DNA of 64,000 bases from JAEZBP01 sp963832725 (GCA_963832725.1 CAWHVG010000002.1:1597684-1661683), one strand, 5' to 3'; shown: positions 19,259 through 30,220, numbered from the stretch's first letter. The notes: generated from the letters alone by a model not told the origin. Translations and numbers: made by a program.

Positions 19259-20608
19259 TCACTGCGCCTCGCCCTGAATCACGCTCATCGCGTGGTCGTG
19301 GGCCTGTCGAACCACCGCCGGTGCGGCCTCGACGTCGTAGCTCACGCTCGGCGACGGGGGGGCCACGGAGGGAAGCGCCTCGCGGAGCGCCTGCATCTGA
19401 GCGACCTGCGCGGCATCCCTTCGGTCGGCCTGCGCCGCGGCCCTGTCGAGCAGCGCGCGTGCTCGGGTGACGTCGCCGGCGCGCGCCTGCTGGATCGCCT
19501 GCACGGTCGTCACCGCCGCCAGCATCCTCCCTGCCGCGCGCTCGAGCTCCGCGTTTCGACCCGCGTCCAGCTCCTCCATCCGGTCGGTCGCGCGCGCGCC
19601 GAGGAAGACCCTCCGCTCGAGGCCGCCCGCGCCCTCGACCGCGTCGTCGAAGTGGAGCACCGCGTCCATCAGCTCCACCGTCGCGCCGGTCCGTCGAGGG
19701 TCCGCGTGCAGCTGCACGATGAGCTCCCGGTGCTCGCCCTCGGAGAGGTCGCCGAGCGACACCTGCACCGCACCGTTGGCGAGCGCGATCGGTTGGCCGA
19801 CCACGCCCTCGATGCGCACCCCGGGGCCCGGACGAAGCTCCAGGCGCAGGTTGCGGGCGAGCACCCGCTCGAAGCGCAGGACCTCGTCGTGGAAGACCTC
19901 CGCCACCCGCGAGCTCTCCTCGACGTAGTGGAAGCGCCCGCCGCTGAGCTGCGCGACCTGCCCCAGGAGCGTCTCGTCGTAGTCGAGCCCGAGACCGAGG
20001 GCGGTGATGTGGACTCCGCGCTCGCCCGCCGCCTGCGCCAGCGGGAGGATGGGCGCGGCGTCGTTCGGGACGCCGTCGCTCAGCAGCACCAGCCGGTTGA
20101 TGCCTTCCGGCTCCAGGTTGCGCATGAGCTCCTCGAGCCCGGCCTGCAGCCCGCCGGCCAGATCGGTCGTGCCGCGCGCCTCCATGCGAGCGATCTTTCG
20201 GCGCAACGCGTCCAGGTCCGCACCCGCCAGATGCGTGGACGGCAGGAGCACATCCGTCTCGGAGTTGAACGCGACCACCGCCAGCCGATCGCCGGGGCGA
20301 AGCGCGCTCAAGAGCGCCAGGCTCGCGTCGCGGGCGTCGGCGATGGGGTCGCCTTGCATCGAGCCGGAGGTATCGACGACCAGCGCCAGGTTGATGGGCG
20401 GCCGGGTGCTCCCCTCCAGCGGTCGGGTGTCGATGCGGATGCGCGAGAGCATGCTCGCGGGCTGTCCCGCCACCACGAAGCGGTTCGCGAGATCGCCTTG
20501 CATCACCACGAGATCGGGGTCCTCGCCGTCCGGTCCGGTCTGCGCGCCGCCGCAACCAACGAGCGCCGCCAACGCGGCGAGTCCCAGCCCAAGCATCGTC
20601 TTTCGCAC
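19259..20608 (-). CDS. VWA domain-containing lipoprotein
   Basis: A 449 aa lipoprotein: GTG start preceded by a purine-rich site (GGAGAGGAG) and leader ending LVGC (Cys19). Residues ~70-240 are a von Willebrand factor A domain with an intact MIDAS (DTSGSM, TTDLAGG and LLSDGVPND), so it should bind a divalent metal and a protein ligand. The rest resembles the bacterial VWA proteins that include YfbK, with a beta-sandwich and a helical C-terminus rich in Ala/Arg. It is probably a periplasmic or surface complex component. It converges tail-to-tail with the nuclease-like gene, separated by 7 bp. Confidence 0.85.
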   Translation of the reverse strand: MRKTMLGLGLAALAALVGCGGAQTGPDGEDPDLVVMQGDLANRFVVAGQPASMLSRIRIDTRPLEGSTRPPINLALVVDTSGSMQGDPIADARDASLALLSALRPGDRLAVVAFNSETDVLLPSTHLAGADLDALRRKIARMEARGTTDLAGGLQAGLEELMRNLEPEGINRLVLLSDGVPNDAAPILPLAQAAGERGVHITALGLGLDYDETLLGQVAQLSGGRFHYVEESSRVAEVFHDEVLRFERVLARNLRLELRPGPGVRIEGVVGQPIALANGAVQVSLGDLSEGEHRELIVQLHADPRRTGATVELMDAVLHFDDAVEGAGGLERRVFLGARATDRMEELDAGRNAELERAAGRMLAAVTTVQAIQQARAGDVTRARALLDRAAAQADRRDAAQVAQMQALREALPSVAPPSPSVSYDVEAAPAVVRQAHDHAMSVIQGEAQ

Positions 20609-20841
20609 GTCTCTCTGCTCCTCTCCCGGTGTCTCGTGTCCGGATGGCGGGTTCAGACGGGCGAGTCGCGAATCGGGTCTGATCGCGGGTCGCGAACCTC
20701 TGGAGCGACGCGTGCGAGCTCGACGACCCCTTCGGTGCCATGTCGAGCGCGCCACCGCGTGAGGGTCGGCATTCGTCGTCGTGGCGGCGCGGTCTTCGTC
20801 GGTGAGCACGACGCGCGAGCGCCGCTCCGAACGAGGGATGG

Positions 20842-22179
20842 CTACGCGTCGCGCTGGAACGGGTAGATGGCGCCGAGATCGAGGATGCGGGTGAGCTCGT
20901 CGAGGGCAGCGCGGCTCTCGTCGAGGAGGGCTGGATCGGCCAGGTCGTCGGTCGAGAGCGCGTCGCGGTAGTGTCGCTCCACCCAGTCGACCAGCTCCCC
21001 GTAGAGCGCGTCGTTCATCAGGCAGGACGGGTTCACGGCCGCCCGCTCTTGGTCGGTGAGCACGACGCGCAGGCGCAGGCAGGCGGGGCCGCCGCCGTTT
21101 CGCATGCTCTGCCGCAGATCGAAGACGCGTTGTTCGGAGATGGGCTGCCCCTCGCCGACGTGCTCTTCGAGCCAGCGCCGCACGGAGTCGACCTCGTGGC
21201 ACTCCTCGGGGGCGATGAGGGTCAGCCCTTCGCGGCCCGGCACGCGCACGAGCTGCGAGTTGAAGAGATACGAGCGCACGGCGTCTTCGACGCTCACCGC
21301 CGCGGCGTCGACCCGCACCGGGACGAAGCCTTCGACCCTGGCGGCCAAGGTGTCGATCACCGCCTGGCGCTCGAGGAAGGCCTCCTCGTGGAAGAAGAGG
21401 ACGCGCTCGGTGCCGACGGCGATGACGTCGTTGTGGAAGACGCCGCGGTCGATGACCTCCGGGGACTGCTGGACGAAGACGCAGCGCTCGGGCGGCAAGC
21501 GGTGAAGGCGGGCGACGGCCTGGCTGGCTTCGAGGGTTTGTCGGGCGGGGAAGCGCCGAGGTGCAGGGTCGCCGCTCTTCAGGCCGTGGCGGCCGAAGAC
21601 GAAGACGTGCAAGCCGGGCGCGCCGACGTCGGTGGCGAGGCGGGTGTGGTTCGCCGCCCCTTCGTCGCCGAAGGCCTGCGTGGCGGGCAGCGGCGCGTGC
21701 ACCTCGAAGCGCGAGGGATCGCGGAAGATGGCCGCGAGCGCGCGGCCGGTGGTCTCGGGCTCGATGGCGCGATGGGCCTTCTCAATCAGGTTGGCGGGCG
21801 TGAAATGGACGCGGCCGTCCTCGGTGTCGGCGCTCGGCGCGACCGTGGCCGCGTTCGCGGTCCACATCGCCGACGCGCTCGACGCGGTGGCCAGGAGCGC
21901 TCTGTCGTGCGCCGCCTGCGCGATGACCTCCGCGTCGCTCCCGCGGAAGCCGAGCCGTCGCAAGAGCGCCACGTCCGGGCGCTCCTGAGGAGGCAGCACG
22001 CCCTGCACGAGCCCGAGATTGGCGAGCGCCTTCATCTTGCGGAGCCCTTGCAGCGCGGCCTGCTTGGGCGAGGCGGCGGCGCCCCCGTGCGTGGTCGAGG
22101 CGACGTTGCCGTAGCTGAGGCCAGCGTAGTTGTGGGTCGGCCCGACCAGGCCGTCGAAGTTCGCTTCCGAGGTGCTCAC
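20842..22179 (-). CDS. astB: N-succinylarginine dihydrolase
   Basis: A 445 aa enzyme of the arginine succinyltransferase (AST) pathway, converting N2-succinylarginine to N2-succinylornithine, CO2 and ammonia. The length and the N-terminal segment (FDGLVGPTHNYAGLSYGN) match AstB closely, as do the internal TANAATVAPSAD block and FHNDVIAVG around the active site; the nucleophile is probably the Cys in NPSCLMND near the C-terminus. No other ast genes are adjacent, as is usual in Myxococcota where astB is scattered. The ATG at 22179 opens MSTSEANFDG directly. Confidence 0.9.
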   Translation of the reverse strand: MSTSEANFDGLVGPTHNYAGLSYGNVASTTHGGAAASPKQAALQGLRKMKALANLGLVQGVLPPQERPDVALLRRLGFRGSDAEVIAQAAHDRALLATASSASAMWTANAATVAPSADTEDGRVHFTPANLIEKAHRAIEPETTGRALAAIFRDPSRFEVHAPLPATQAFGDEGAANHTRLATDVGAPGLHVFVFGRHGLKSGDPAPRRFPARQTLEASQAVARLHRLPPERCVFVQQSPEVIDRGVFHNDVIAVGTERVLFFHEEAFLERQAVIDTLAARVEGFVPVRVDAAAVSVEDAVRSYLFNSQLVRVPGREGLTLIAPEECHEVDSVRRWLEEHVGEGQPISEQRVFDLRQSMRNGGGPACLRLRVVLTDQERAAVNPSCLMNDALYGELVDWVERHYRDALSTDDLADPALLDESRAALDELTRILDLGAIYPFQRDA

Positions 22180-22392
22180 GTCCTTGCCATAGCACCGACG
22201 GGCAGCCGGGTCGCCGCGCTGGCGAGGTCGCCGCGTGAGGCGTGAGCTCGGGCGAAATCTCGTGCCGGCTCCGGGCTACGACGAACGTCGGGACGACGGA
22301 TCGAGCTTTGCGCGTTCGCGGGGAGCCCGTGATCGCCTCCGGGAGCGCACGGGGTGGATGGAATGGGCTCTCGTGTGCGGCGCCGGGGATCG

Positions 22393-22992
<600 letters not shown>

Positions 22993-23315
22993 TCCGGAGA
23001 GAATACGCTCGAGGGCACGCGTTGCTTCCGAGAACGGCCGGGGGCCTCGCCCTCGCCATGCTGCATCGGGTCGTACTCGAACGGCGGGCGTTGCCCGGCG
23101 CGCTCACCGACGAACCGGGGTCGAGCGCGTCGCCGCTCCCCCACTCGACGAATCGTGCCCGACCCCGCGGATCCGCGTGCCAGGAAGTCCTCCTCGCGCA
23201 CCTCTGCGAGGCCGAGCATCGGTCGAGCCGTTGGCGCCACGTGCGCGATCGTGCTCCGATTCGCCGTGGCCGCGACGATCCGAGACGCCGCATCTCCCGC
23301 GCCGCGGGCGCGTCG
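22993..23315. other. Intergenic region (323 bp) between divergent genes
   Basis: Presumed divergent promoter region between the zinc-ribbon gene and the rightward 409 aa gene. No gene, repeat or strong hairpin recognised. Confidence 0.45.
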
Positions 23316-24545
23316 ATGATCGGGTTCGCCTTCCGGATGTGGTCGCGCATCTGGCGCGCGTCGCTGGTGCTGGCGACGCTGCCCTGGCTGCCGGGTCTCT
23401 TCGAGGCGTCGTTCTCCTCGCCTGAGCTCGAGGCGGGGATGACGCCGCGGGCCGAGCTGCACTACGGCTGGGCGCGCGCACATCTGCGCGAGCCGTGGGA
23501 CGGGTACGGTGTGCTCGACGACATGGGCGTGAGCGCGTTCGACGCCGTGATCCTCTCGCACCTCGCGGTCGGTCTCGCGAACGTGGCGAAGCTCAATCCG
23601 TCGCGGGGAGAGGAGCTGCGGCCTCTCGCGGAAGAGGTGGTGCGCCGCGCGTGCTCCGCCGAGGTCTCGCCCGCGCACCGGCCGGCCGAGCGCACGCCGA
23701 TCGGCGATCACAACCTCTACGCGTCGCACCTCTTGTTGGTGCTCGGCGTGGCGCATCGCCTGGGCGTGGAAGGACACGACGCGCTGGCGACACGCTTGGC
23801 GAGGCACCTGCGCGCGCGCTCGTTGGCCAGCCGCGACGCGCACGCGCGGAGCTATCCGGGCTCGCCGCGCTGGCCGGCCAATCAAGCCGTCACGCTGGCC
23901 GCGCTCGATCTCCACGACCGAGAGCACGGCACGCACTTGGCGGAGCGTCCCATCCGCCGCTGGCTCGCCTGGTTGCGGAGCCATCGCACGGACGGACTCC
24001 CCTGGAGCGCGACCGGAGGTCCCGCCTATTCGCGCACGCCGCGCGGCTGCGCGACCTCCTGGATGAGCGCGTACATGGCGCAGTTCGCGCCCGACGAAGG
24101 CGCGGCGCTCTACCGGCGCTACCGCGCGCGCTACGGCATCGACCAGCACGGCTGGCGGGGCTTTCGCGAGTGGCCGCCCGGGCACGACGGCGGCAGCGAC
24201 CTCGACGCGGGGCCGGTGCTCTTCGGCTGGGGCACCGCCGCGACCGGCCTCGGCCTCGGGCCCGCGCGGCTCTACGGCGACGGCGCGCAGTACGCGGGCA
24301 TCGAGCGCATCGCGGACACGGTCGGCTTTCGGATGCCCGGCAGCCCGCGCTACCACCTCGCGCCGACGCTGGGCCAAGCGATCCTCTTCGCCGGTGAGAC
24401 GGCGACGTTCTGGCACGAGCGCCCAGCCGACCTCTCGCGGACCGAGCCCGAGTGGCCGACCGGTCCGCTCTTGCTCCTGCTCTCGCTGCTGCTCCTCGAC
24501 GCCTGGCTCGTGCGGGGGATCCTGCGGGTCGGTCGGGAGAGCTGA
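23316..24545 (+). CDS. Putative alpha/alpha-barrel membrane-anchored protein, unknown function
   Basis: A 409 aa protein with a hydrophobic N-terminus (LVLATLPWLPGLF) and a C-terminal membrane helix (PLLLLLSLLLLDAWLV). The middle is helix-rich with repeating motifs (IGDHNLYASHLLLVLGVAHRLG, YPGSPRWPANQAVTLAALDLHD) that recall alpha/alpha-toroid enzymes such as the linalool dehydratase/isomerase-like group; I cannot assign it firmly. The ATG at 23316 starts MIGFAFRMWSRIW; upstream in-frame sequence lacks coding character. It ends 31 bp before the convergent dprA gene. Confidence 0.6.
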   Translation: MIGFAFRMWSRIWRASLVLATLPWLPGLFEASFSSPELEAGMTPRAELHYGWARAHLREPWDGYGVLDDMGVSAFDAVILSHLAVGLANVAKLNPSRGEELRPLAEEVVRRACSAEVSPAHRPAERTPIGDHNLYASHLLLVLGVAHRLGVEGHDALATRLARHLRARSLASRDAHARSYPGSPRWPANQAVTLAALDLHDREHGTHLAERPIRRWLAWLRSHRTDGLPWSATGGPAYSRTPRGCATSWMSAYMAQFAPDEGAALYRRYRARYGIDQHGWRGFREWPPGHDGGSDLDAGPVLFGWGTAATGLGLGPARLYGDGAQYAGIERIADTVGFRMPGSPRYHLAPTLGQAILFAGETATFWHERPADLSRTEPEWPTGPLLLLLSLLLLDAWLVRGILRVGRES

Positions 24546-24576
24546 GCCCGCATCCGCGCGAGCTCGGCCGAGCCGG

Positions 24577-25445
24577 TCAGGCCGCGTGCCAGATGCCGCC
24601 GTCTTGGCGTGCCCGACCGGCGACCGAGAGCTGGATCAGCGCGACCTGGACGCGCGCCGCCGGGAGCTGAGTGCGGCGCACGAGCTCGTCGACGTGGCAG
24701 GCGCCGTCGGCCAGGGCGGCCAGCACCTTCGAGGGCTCGGCCGCCAACTTCGGCTTCCGCGCGGGCGGCAGAATCGAGCGAGCGTTGCCTCAGCTCGACT
24801 CGCGCTTCGACGTCGGCGAGCCCGGTGCAGAGGGCGGCTCCGTCGCGGATCGAATCCGACCACGCCTTCGGCGCGAGGATCCCAGGGGGCGCCGGGGACG
24901 GCGAGGACGGGCCGCTCGAGCTCACGCGCCCAGCGGGCGGTGGACAGCGCACCGGAGCGCGCCGGCGCCTGCACGACAATCACCACGTCGGCCAACGCGG
25001 CGATGAGCCGGTTGCGCGCGAGGAAACGAAAGGGTCGCGCGTGTTTTCCGGGCGGCGTCTCGCTCAACCAACCGCCGCCCTGCTCGATCACCCGATCGAA
25101 GAGGTTCGCGTTCCGGCGCGGGTAGGGCGCTTCGAGCGGAGCGGCCTGCACGACGATGGTCACGCCGCGTGCGCGGAGAGCGCCCTCGTGAGCCGCCGTG
25201 TCGATCCCCGCCGCGCCGCCGGAGACCACGCTCGCGCCGGCCTGCGCGAGCTCGGCCGCCAGCCGCTCGGTGAACGCGATCGCGTCCCGGGATGCGCGCC
25301 GCGTGCCCACGATGGCCACACTCGGATCTTCGGGCAGCGCGCCGCGCGCCCAGATCTTCGCCGGCGCGTCGGGCAGGGTTCGGAGTCGAGGCGGGTAGTC
25401 CTCGGCGTCGAGCTGGATCTCGCGGATGGTCACGGCCGCGTTCAT
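24577..25445 (-). CDS. dprA: DNA-processing protein DprA (two frameshifts)
   Basis: DprA/Smf loads RecA onto incoming single-stranded DNA during transformation. The Rossmann-like core is clear: SVAIVGTRRAS, VVSGGAAGIDTAAHEGAL, SETPPG and FLARNRLIAALAD. The frame shifts near 24870, after PGAPWDPRAEG, into ...IRDGAALCTGLADV, and again between about 24765 and 24785 into LPPARKPKLAAEPS. The C-terminal winged helix (VLAALADGACHVDELVRRTQLP...GGIWHAA) then ends at the stop at 24577. The reconstructed protein is about 289 aa, a normal short DprA without SAM domain. All three segments are conserved, so consensus error is favoured over loss of competence. Confidence 0.82.
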
Positions 25446-25570
25446 CGACCGCGAGCTCGGGTGGTTGCGTCGTGGCGTGAGCGCCGGCGCAGATCCTCTG
25501 CCTCGCATGGGCCATCGGTTGCCGCGCCTCGAGAGGGCGCCGTCGTGGCCACCGATGCGGCCGGGTCGGA

Positions 25571-25795
25571 TCAGTCGCGCCGGGCGAGGGCGCGGCGGCG
25601 GACCAGCACGAAGCTGATCGCCGAGAGCGTGAGCAGGGCTGCGAGGGCCGAGGCGTGCACCGGCTCGAGCAGGTAGTGCGCGACGCTGGCGCTCTGCGTG
25701 GCGCCGTGGCCGGGGTGGGCGAAGGCGGCGGCGGGGAGCGAGGCGGCGGCGGCGGTGAACAAAGCGGCGGTGAACAAAGCGGCGAGGCGTCTCAT
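25571..25795 (-). CDS. Small HPGHG-type membrane protein (HupE-tail-like)
   Basis: A 74 aa protein with a cleavable signal peptide (AALFTAALFTAAAASLPAAAFA), a His-rich stretch starting HPGHG and containing HYLLEPVHA, and one C-terminal membrane helix followed by basic residues. The HPGHG start of the mature protein resembles HupE/UreJ nickel-transport proteins but the rest of that family is missing, so a metal-related role is only suggested. It lies just beyond the terminator of the hydrogenase operon on the same strand and is probably a separate transcript. Confidence 0.6.
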   Translation of the reverse strand: MRRLAALFTAALFTAAAASLPAAAFAHPGHGATQSASVAHYLLEPVHASALAALLTLSAISFVLVRRRALARRD

Positions 25796-25837
25796 GGCGA
25801 ACGTGTCTCCGAGAAGGTGAGCGGAACGGGGCTGAGA

Positions 25838-25872
25838 AAGAAACGAGCGGCTCCTCCCGAGCGGAGGAGCCG
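25838..25872 (-). terminator. Rho-independent terminator of the leftward hydrogenase operon
   Basis: Perfect 10-bp stem CGGCTCCTCC / GGAGGAGCCG (25848-25857 and 25863-25872) with a 5-nt loop. Read on the minus strand, the stem is followed by a pyrimidine-rich tail with two T runs (CGTTTCTTTCTC). It lies about 130 bp past the stop of the last hydrogenase-operon gene and just before the 74 aa gene. Confidence 0.8.
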
Positions 25873-25999
25873 AGGTGCGAGCATACGCGGCTGCGGTGCG
25901 GCGTGCCGGCGGTGATCACCACGCCGCCGGGCCCGCGCGACCCGGCACCGGTGCGTCGAGCGCGCGCACGACGTGTACGTGCGTCGGTCCGTGGTCCGT

Positions 26000-26218
26000 C
26001 TACGGAGGCGTGAGCGTCGGCATGCTGGGCAGGATCGGTCGCCGCGCGCGCGGATCGATCCCGGTGGAGCGCCGCGGCGTGGCGCGCGCGCCGTCCGCGA
26101 CCTCGACGATGCCGCCCCTCTGGCGTGCTCCCCGGCGCGCATTCCCCTCGTGGACCCCGGGGACGTGGGAGGGCGCCGCCGGCGACACCTCCGGTCTTCC
26201 CACGCGAATCGTGCTCAT
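26000..26218 (-). CDS. Small conserved protein translationally coupled to hhyL
   Basis: A 72 aa protein whose ATG overlaps the hhyL stop (ATGA). It is basic and Pro-rich with no membrane helix or signal, starting MSTIRVGRPEV and ending ...STGIDPRARRPILPSMPTLTPP. From memory, short proteins with an 'STG(I/V)xxxAR...LP.MP.LTP' ending recur next to group 1h hydrogenase large subunits in actinobacteria. I infer an accessory or structural partner of the enzyme, but this cannot be proved from sequence. It is the last gene before the operon terminator and is free of frameshifts. Confidence 0.7.
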   Translation of the reverse strand: MSTIRVGRPEVSPAAPSHVPGVHEGNARRGARQRGGIVEVADGARATPRRSTGIDPRARRPILPSMPTLTPP

Positions 26219-28010
26219 CGTGACTCTCCTTCGCCGCCGACGCCGAGCATCGGCGAGTGGTGCTGCTCGAGCACCTTGCCGTTCCCGAGGTACATGTGCA
26301 CGCCGCACGGCAGGCAGGGGTCGAAGCTGCGCACCGTGCGCATGATGTCGATGCCCTTGAAGTCGTCCTGGCCGTTCTCTTCGAAGATCGGTAGCCCCTG
26401 AACGGCGTCCTCGTACGGTCCCGGTGTGCCGTAGGAGTCGCGCGGGCTGGCGTTCCACGGCGTCGGCGGGTACGGGTGGTAGTTCGCGATCTTGCCGTCG
26501 CGGATGACGAGGTGGTGCGACAGCACGCCGCGCACGGCCTCGTGGAACCCGCAGCCGATGCCCTCGTCGGGCACGTCGAAGTCCTGGAACACCTTCACAT
26601 CGCCCTGGTGGATGTGCTCCATCGCCTTGTCGATGAAGTACAGCGCCATCGCCGCCGCGTAGGCGATGAAGTAGGCCCGCGCGCGAGTCGCGCTCGATCG
26701 TGTTGGACCAGCGCGGCACCTTCCACTCGAGATCGATTTCCCCGAACGACGCCGTCTTCGGCAGGTGGATCTTCACGCTCTTGCCCGTGGCCGCACGAAG
26801 GGCGTGTCGACCAGCTTGGCCAGCGCCGTGGCCCAGAGGCGCGCGAGCGGACCGCCGCCGGTGTCGAGCGGCAGGTGCTCGCCGGTCTTCTTCCGTACCA
26901 GCGCGGGCTCATCACCCAGCTGTAGGGGCCCTGCTCGAGGTCGCGCTTCTGCGGCCTGGGGAGCGTCGTCTGGTTCCAGGGGTGCTGGCGGTCGACCGGG
27001 TTGCCGAGCGGATCCTCGGTGACGAACAACTCTTCGCCTTCCCAGTCGTCGTAGTAGGAGTTGCCCGAGCAGGATGCGGATGCCGAGGTTGATGTCGACC
27101 AGGTCGGTGGTGAGCAGCTTGCCGTCGACGACGATGCCGGGGGTCACGTACATGGCGCGGCCCCAGCTCGCTCATGTTCTCGTAGCGGTAGTCGCACGCG
27201 TCGGGGTTCTGGAACGAGCCCCAGCAGCCCAGCAGGATGCGCCGGCGCCCGACCTCCTCGTAGCCCGGCAGCGCGTCGTAGAAGAAGTCGAAGATGTCGT
27301 CGTTGAGCGGGACGAGCTGCTTGGCGAAGTCGATGAAGTGCATCAGCCGCGACAGGTAGTCGGTGAAGACCTGCGGCGTCGCGACCGTGCCCGTGCCGCC
27401 CGGATACAGCGTCGACGGATGCACGTGGCGCCCCTCCATCAGGCAGAACATCTCGCGCGTGAGCCGGCTCATCTGCAGCGCCTCGCGGTAGATCTGCCGG
27501 TGAACGGGTTGAACGAGCGCATGATGTCCGCGATCGTCTTGTGAGCCGTGGATGTCGCGCGTTCGGGGCCGGCGTGCGCTCGGCCTTGGCCAGCAGGCTC
27601 GGGTTGGTCTCCTTCACCATCTGCTCGCAGAAGTCCACGAACACCAGGTTGTCCTGGAAGATCGCGTGGTCGAACATGTACTCGGCGGCCTCGCCGAGGT
27701 TGTAGATCCACTCGGCCAGCGGCGGCATCTTGATGCCGTAGGCCATGTTCTGGGCGTAGACCGAGCAGGTGGCGTGGTTGTCGCCGCAGATGCCGCAGAT
27801 GCGGCTGGTGATGAAGTGCGCGTCGCGCGGGTCCTTGCCGCGCATGAACACGCTGTAGCCGCGGAACAGCGACGAGGTGCTCTTGCACTCGACCACCTCG
27901 CGGTTGTCGAAGTCGATCTTGGTGTGGATGCCGAGGTTGCCGATGATCCGGGTGATCGGATCCCACGACATGTTGACGAGCTTGCGCTCGCGCTCGAGCC
28001 CTTCGGACAT
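26215..28010 (-). CDS. hhyL: [NiFe]-hydrogenase large subunit, group 1h (multiple frameshifts)
   Basis: Catalytic subunit oxidising H2 to protons and electrons. The N-terminal L1 motif RICGICGDNHATCS and C-terminal L2 motif SFDPCLPCGVHMY supply the four Cys that bind Ni-Fe; both forms are diagnostic of group 1h (once 'group 5') high-affinity enzymes. The span fits about 598 aa, normal for HhyL. About seven single-base frameshifts (near 27555, 27500, 27163, 27060, 26905, 26795, 26685) break the frame, yet every piece between them is conserved, pointing to bad consensus rather than decay. After L2 the sequence runs ~25 residues to the stop instead of ending at the usual protease site. Confidence 0.88.
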
Positions 28011-28048
28011 CTCGCGTCATCGCTGGTCCCCTCGTGCTTGCATTCGCG

Positions 28049-29117
28049 TCAGCGGCTCGGTTCATCGATGGGGCCAGGCGCGGGTCGTAGCCGGTGGTGA
28101 GCGCGGGCCGGTTGTGGTGCCACTTCGGTTCTTTGTTATCGTGTGGTTGGTGATGCCCGCGCAGGCGGCGGATCAGCGTGCCGTAGGGCGCGAGCAGCCG
28201 CGACGACGAGCTCCCCGCCGGGCGGCTCGTCCATGAACGGCATGAACTTGTCGGGGAAGCCGGGCATCGTGCAGCCGATGCAGATGCCGCCGACGTTCGG
28301 GCAGCCGCCGATGCCGCTCATCCAGCCGCGCTTGGGCACGTTGCAGTTGACGACCGGGCCCCAGCAGCCGACCTTGACCTGGCACTTGGGCGAGTTGTAG
28401 TCGAGCGCGAAGTCGGCCTGCTCGTAGTAGCCGGCGCGGTCGCAGCCCTCGTGCACGGTCTTGCCGAACAGCCAGGTCGGCCGGAGCTGCTCGTCGAGCG
28501 GGATCGATCGGCGCCTTGCCGGCCGCCTGCGTAGAGCAGCCAGGTCAGGGTCTCCATGAAGTTGTCGGGCTGAACCGGGCAGCCGGGCACGTTGACGATG
28601 GGCAGCCCGCCCGCCGAGCGGAAGTCCCAGCCGAGGTAGTCGGCGAGGCCCATGCAGCCGGTCGGGTTGCCGGCCATGGCGTGGATGCCGCCGTAGGTGG
28701 CGCAGGTGCCGGCCGCCACCACCGCCCAGGCCTTCGGCGCCAGTCAGTCGATCCACTTGTTGAGCGTGATCGGCTGCCCGGTCTCGGGGTCGTTGCCGAA
28801 GCGCGCGTCCAGTAGCCGTCGCCGTTGATGCTGCTCGTTCGGGATCGATCCCTCGATCACCAGCACGAAGGGCTCCGAGCTCGCCGCGTGCCGCCTTGCG
28901 GAACGCGCTCACGAAGTCCTCGCCGGTCTCGTAGGCGAGCACCTTGTTGTGCAGGTGGACCTTGGGCAGATCCGGGCATCAGCCCGAGCACCACGTCCTC
29001 GATGCTCGGCTGCGGTGGCGGCGGTGATCGAGACGGTGTCGCCGTCGCAGCTCATCCCCTCCGAGATCCAGAGGATGTGGATCTCCTCGAGGCGCCCTCT
29101 TCCCGGTCTGGTGCCAT
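28049..29117 (-). CDS. hhyS: [NiFe]-hydrogenase small subunit, group 1h (multiple frameshifts)
   Basis: Electron-transfer subunit carrying three Fe-S clusters. Recognisable pieces in order are LEEIHILWISEGMSCDGDTVSITAAT (proximal-cluster Cys), the VLAYETGEDFVSAF region, AAGTCATYGGIHAMAGNPTGCMG, VPGCPVQPDN, KVGCWGPVVNCNVPKRGW and GGCPNVGGICIGCTMPGFPDKF. The C-terminal NKEPKWHHNRPALTTGYDPR is typical of HhyS. No twin-arginine leader is seen, as in other group 1h enzymes. At least six indels divide the frame, including one between the ATG near 29117 and LEEIHILW. Both ends are therefore approximate. It precedes hhyL and follows hypE by about 25 bp. Confidence 0.85.
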
Positions 29118-29141
29118 GCGTCGGGTCCTTTCGCTTCGAGT

Positions 29142-30220
29142 TCAGCAGATGCGCGGCAGGGGCTCCGCGAAGCGGCAGATCGAGGATCGCGCCGGCCTCC
29201 GACCGGCGTGTCGCACGGACCACGATCGCCGGGGTGGTCCTCGCGTGACGTACCGATGCGAGCGGCGTCGCGCCCGAGCGGGTGGGCGCGCAAGCGCGGC
29301 CAGGGCGCGGTCGGCGTCCGCCTCGGGCACGAACGCGACGAGCTTGCCCTCGTTGGCGACCAGCAGCGGGTCGAGCCCGAGCAGCTCGCAGGCGCCGCGC
29401 ACCGCGTCGCGGACCGGGATCGCGCTCTCGTCGACCTCGACGCCGAGCCCGCGCCGCGTGGCGATCTCGACCAGCGTCGCTGCCAGCCCGCCCCGGGTGG
29501 GATCGCGCATGGCGTGGACGCTCCGGGCACGGCGGCCAGCAGCGCCGCGGCCAGCTCGTGCGAGCGGCGCGGTGTCGCTCGCCACGTCGCCTTCGAGCTC
29601 GAGGCCCTCGCCGCTGCGCCATGATGGCGACGCCGTGATCGCCGATGGGGCCCGAGACGAGGATCGCGTCGCCGGGGCGGACCTGCGGCCGAGCCGAGCG
29701 CGCGCCCTCGGGCACGACGCCGACGCCGGTGGTGTTGATGAAGACCTGATCGCCGCTGCCGCGGCCGACGACCTTGGTGTCGCCGGTGACGATCGGGACG
29801 CCGGCGCGCTCCGCGGCGCGCGGGCTGACTCGATCGACGCGGCGCAGATCGGCGAGCGGCAGGCCCTCCTCGAGGATGAACGCGAGCGACAGCGCCAGCG
29901 GCCGGGCGCCGCCCATCGCGAGGTCGTTGACCGTGCCGTTGACCGCCAGCTCGCCGATGTCGCCGCCCGGAAAGAAGATGGGGCTGACCACGTAGGAGTC
30001 GGTAGTGAGCGCGATGCGACCGCCGGCCGACCGGCAGCACCGCCTGATCGTCGAGCGCGTCGAGGGCGGGGTTCGAGAACGCCGGGACGATCAGCTGCTC
30101 GATCAGCTCCGCGGTGAGGCGGCCGCCGCTGCCGTGGCCGAGGAGCACCCGCTCGGTCGTCGCGAGCTGGGAGCGGGCAGGTGCCGAAGAGCTCGGAGGA
30201 CTGCGTCTCGAGGACTGCAT
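29142..30220 (-). CDS. hypE: Hydrogenase maturation protein HypE (frameshifted)
   Basis: HypE dehydrates the S-carbamoyl group that HypF transfers to its C-terminal Cys, making the Fe cyanide ligands. The sequence shows RVLLGHGSGGRLTAELIEQ, FPGGDIGELAVNGTVNDLAMGGA, VTGDTKVVGRGSGDQVFINTTG, MRDPTRGGLAATLVEIA and the terminal PRIC, the catalytic Cys that must be the last residue. Several single-base shifts (near 30035, 29620, 29520 and 29240-29290) split the frame. The ATG at 30220 lies inside a small direct repeat and is the best available start; the true start may be further downstream. hypF is not in the window. Confidence 0.85.
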
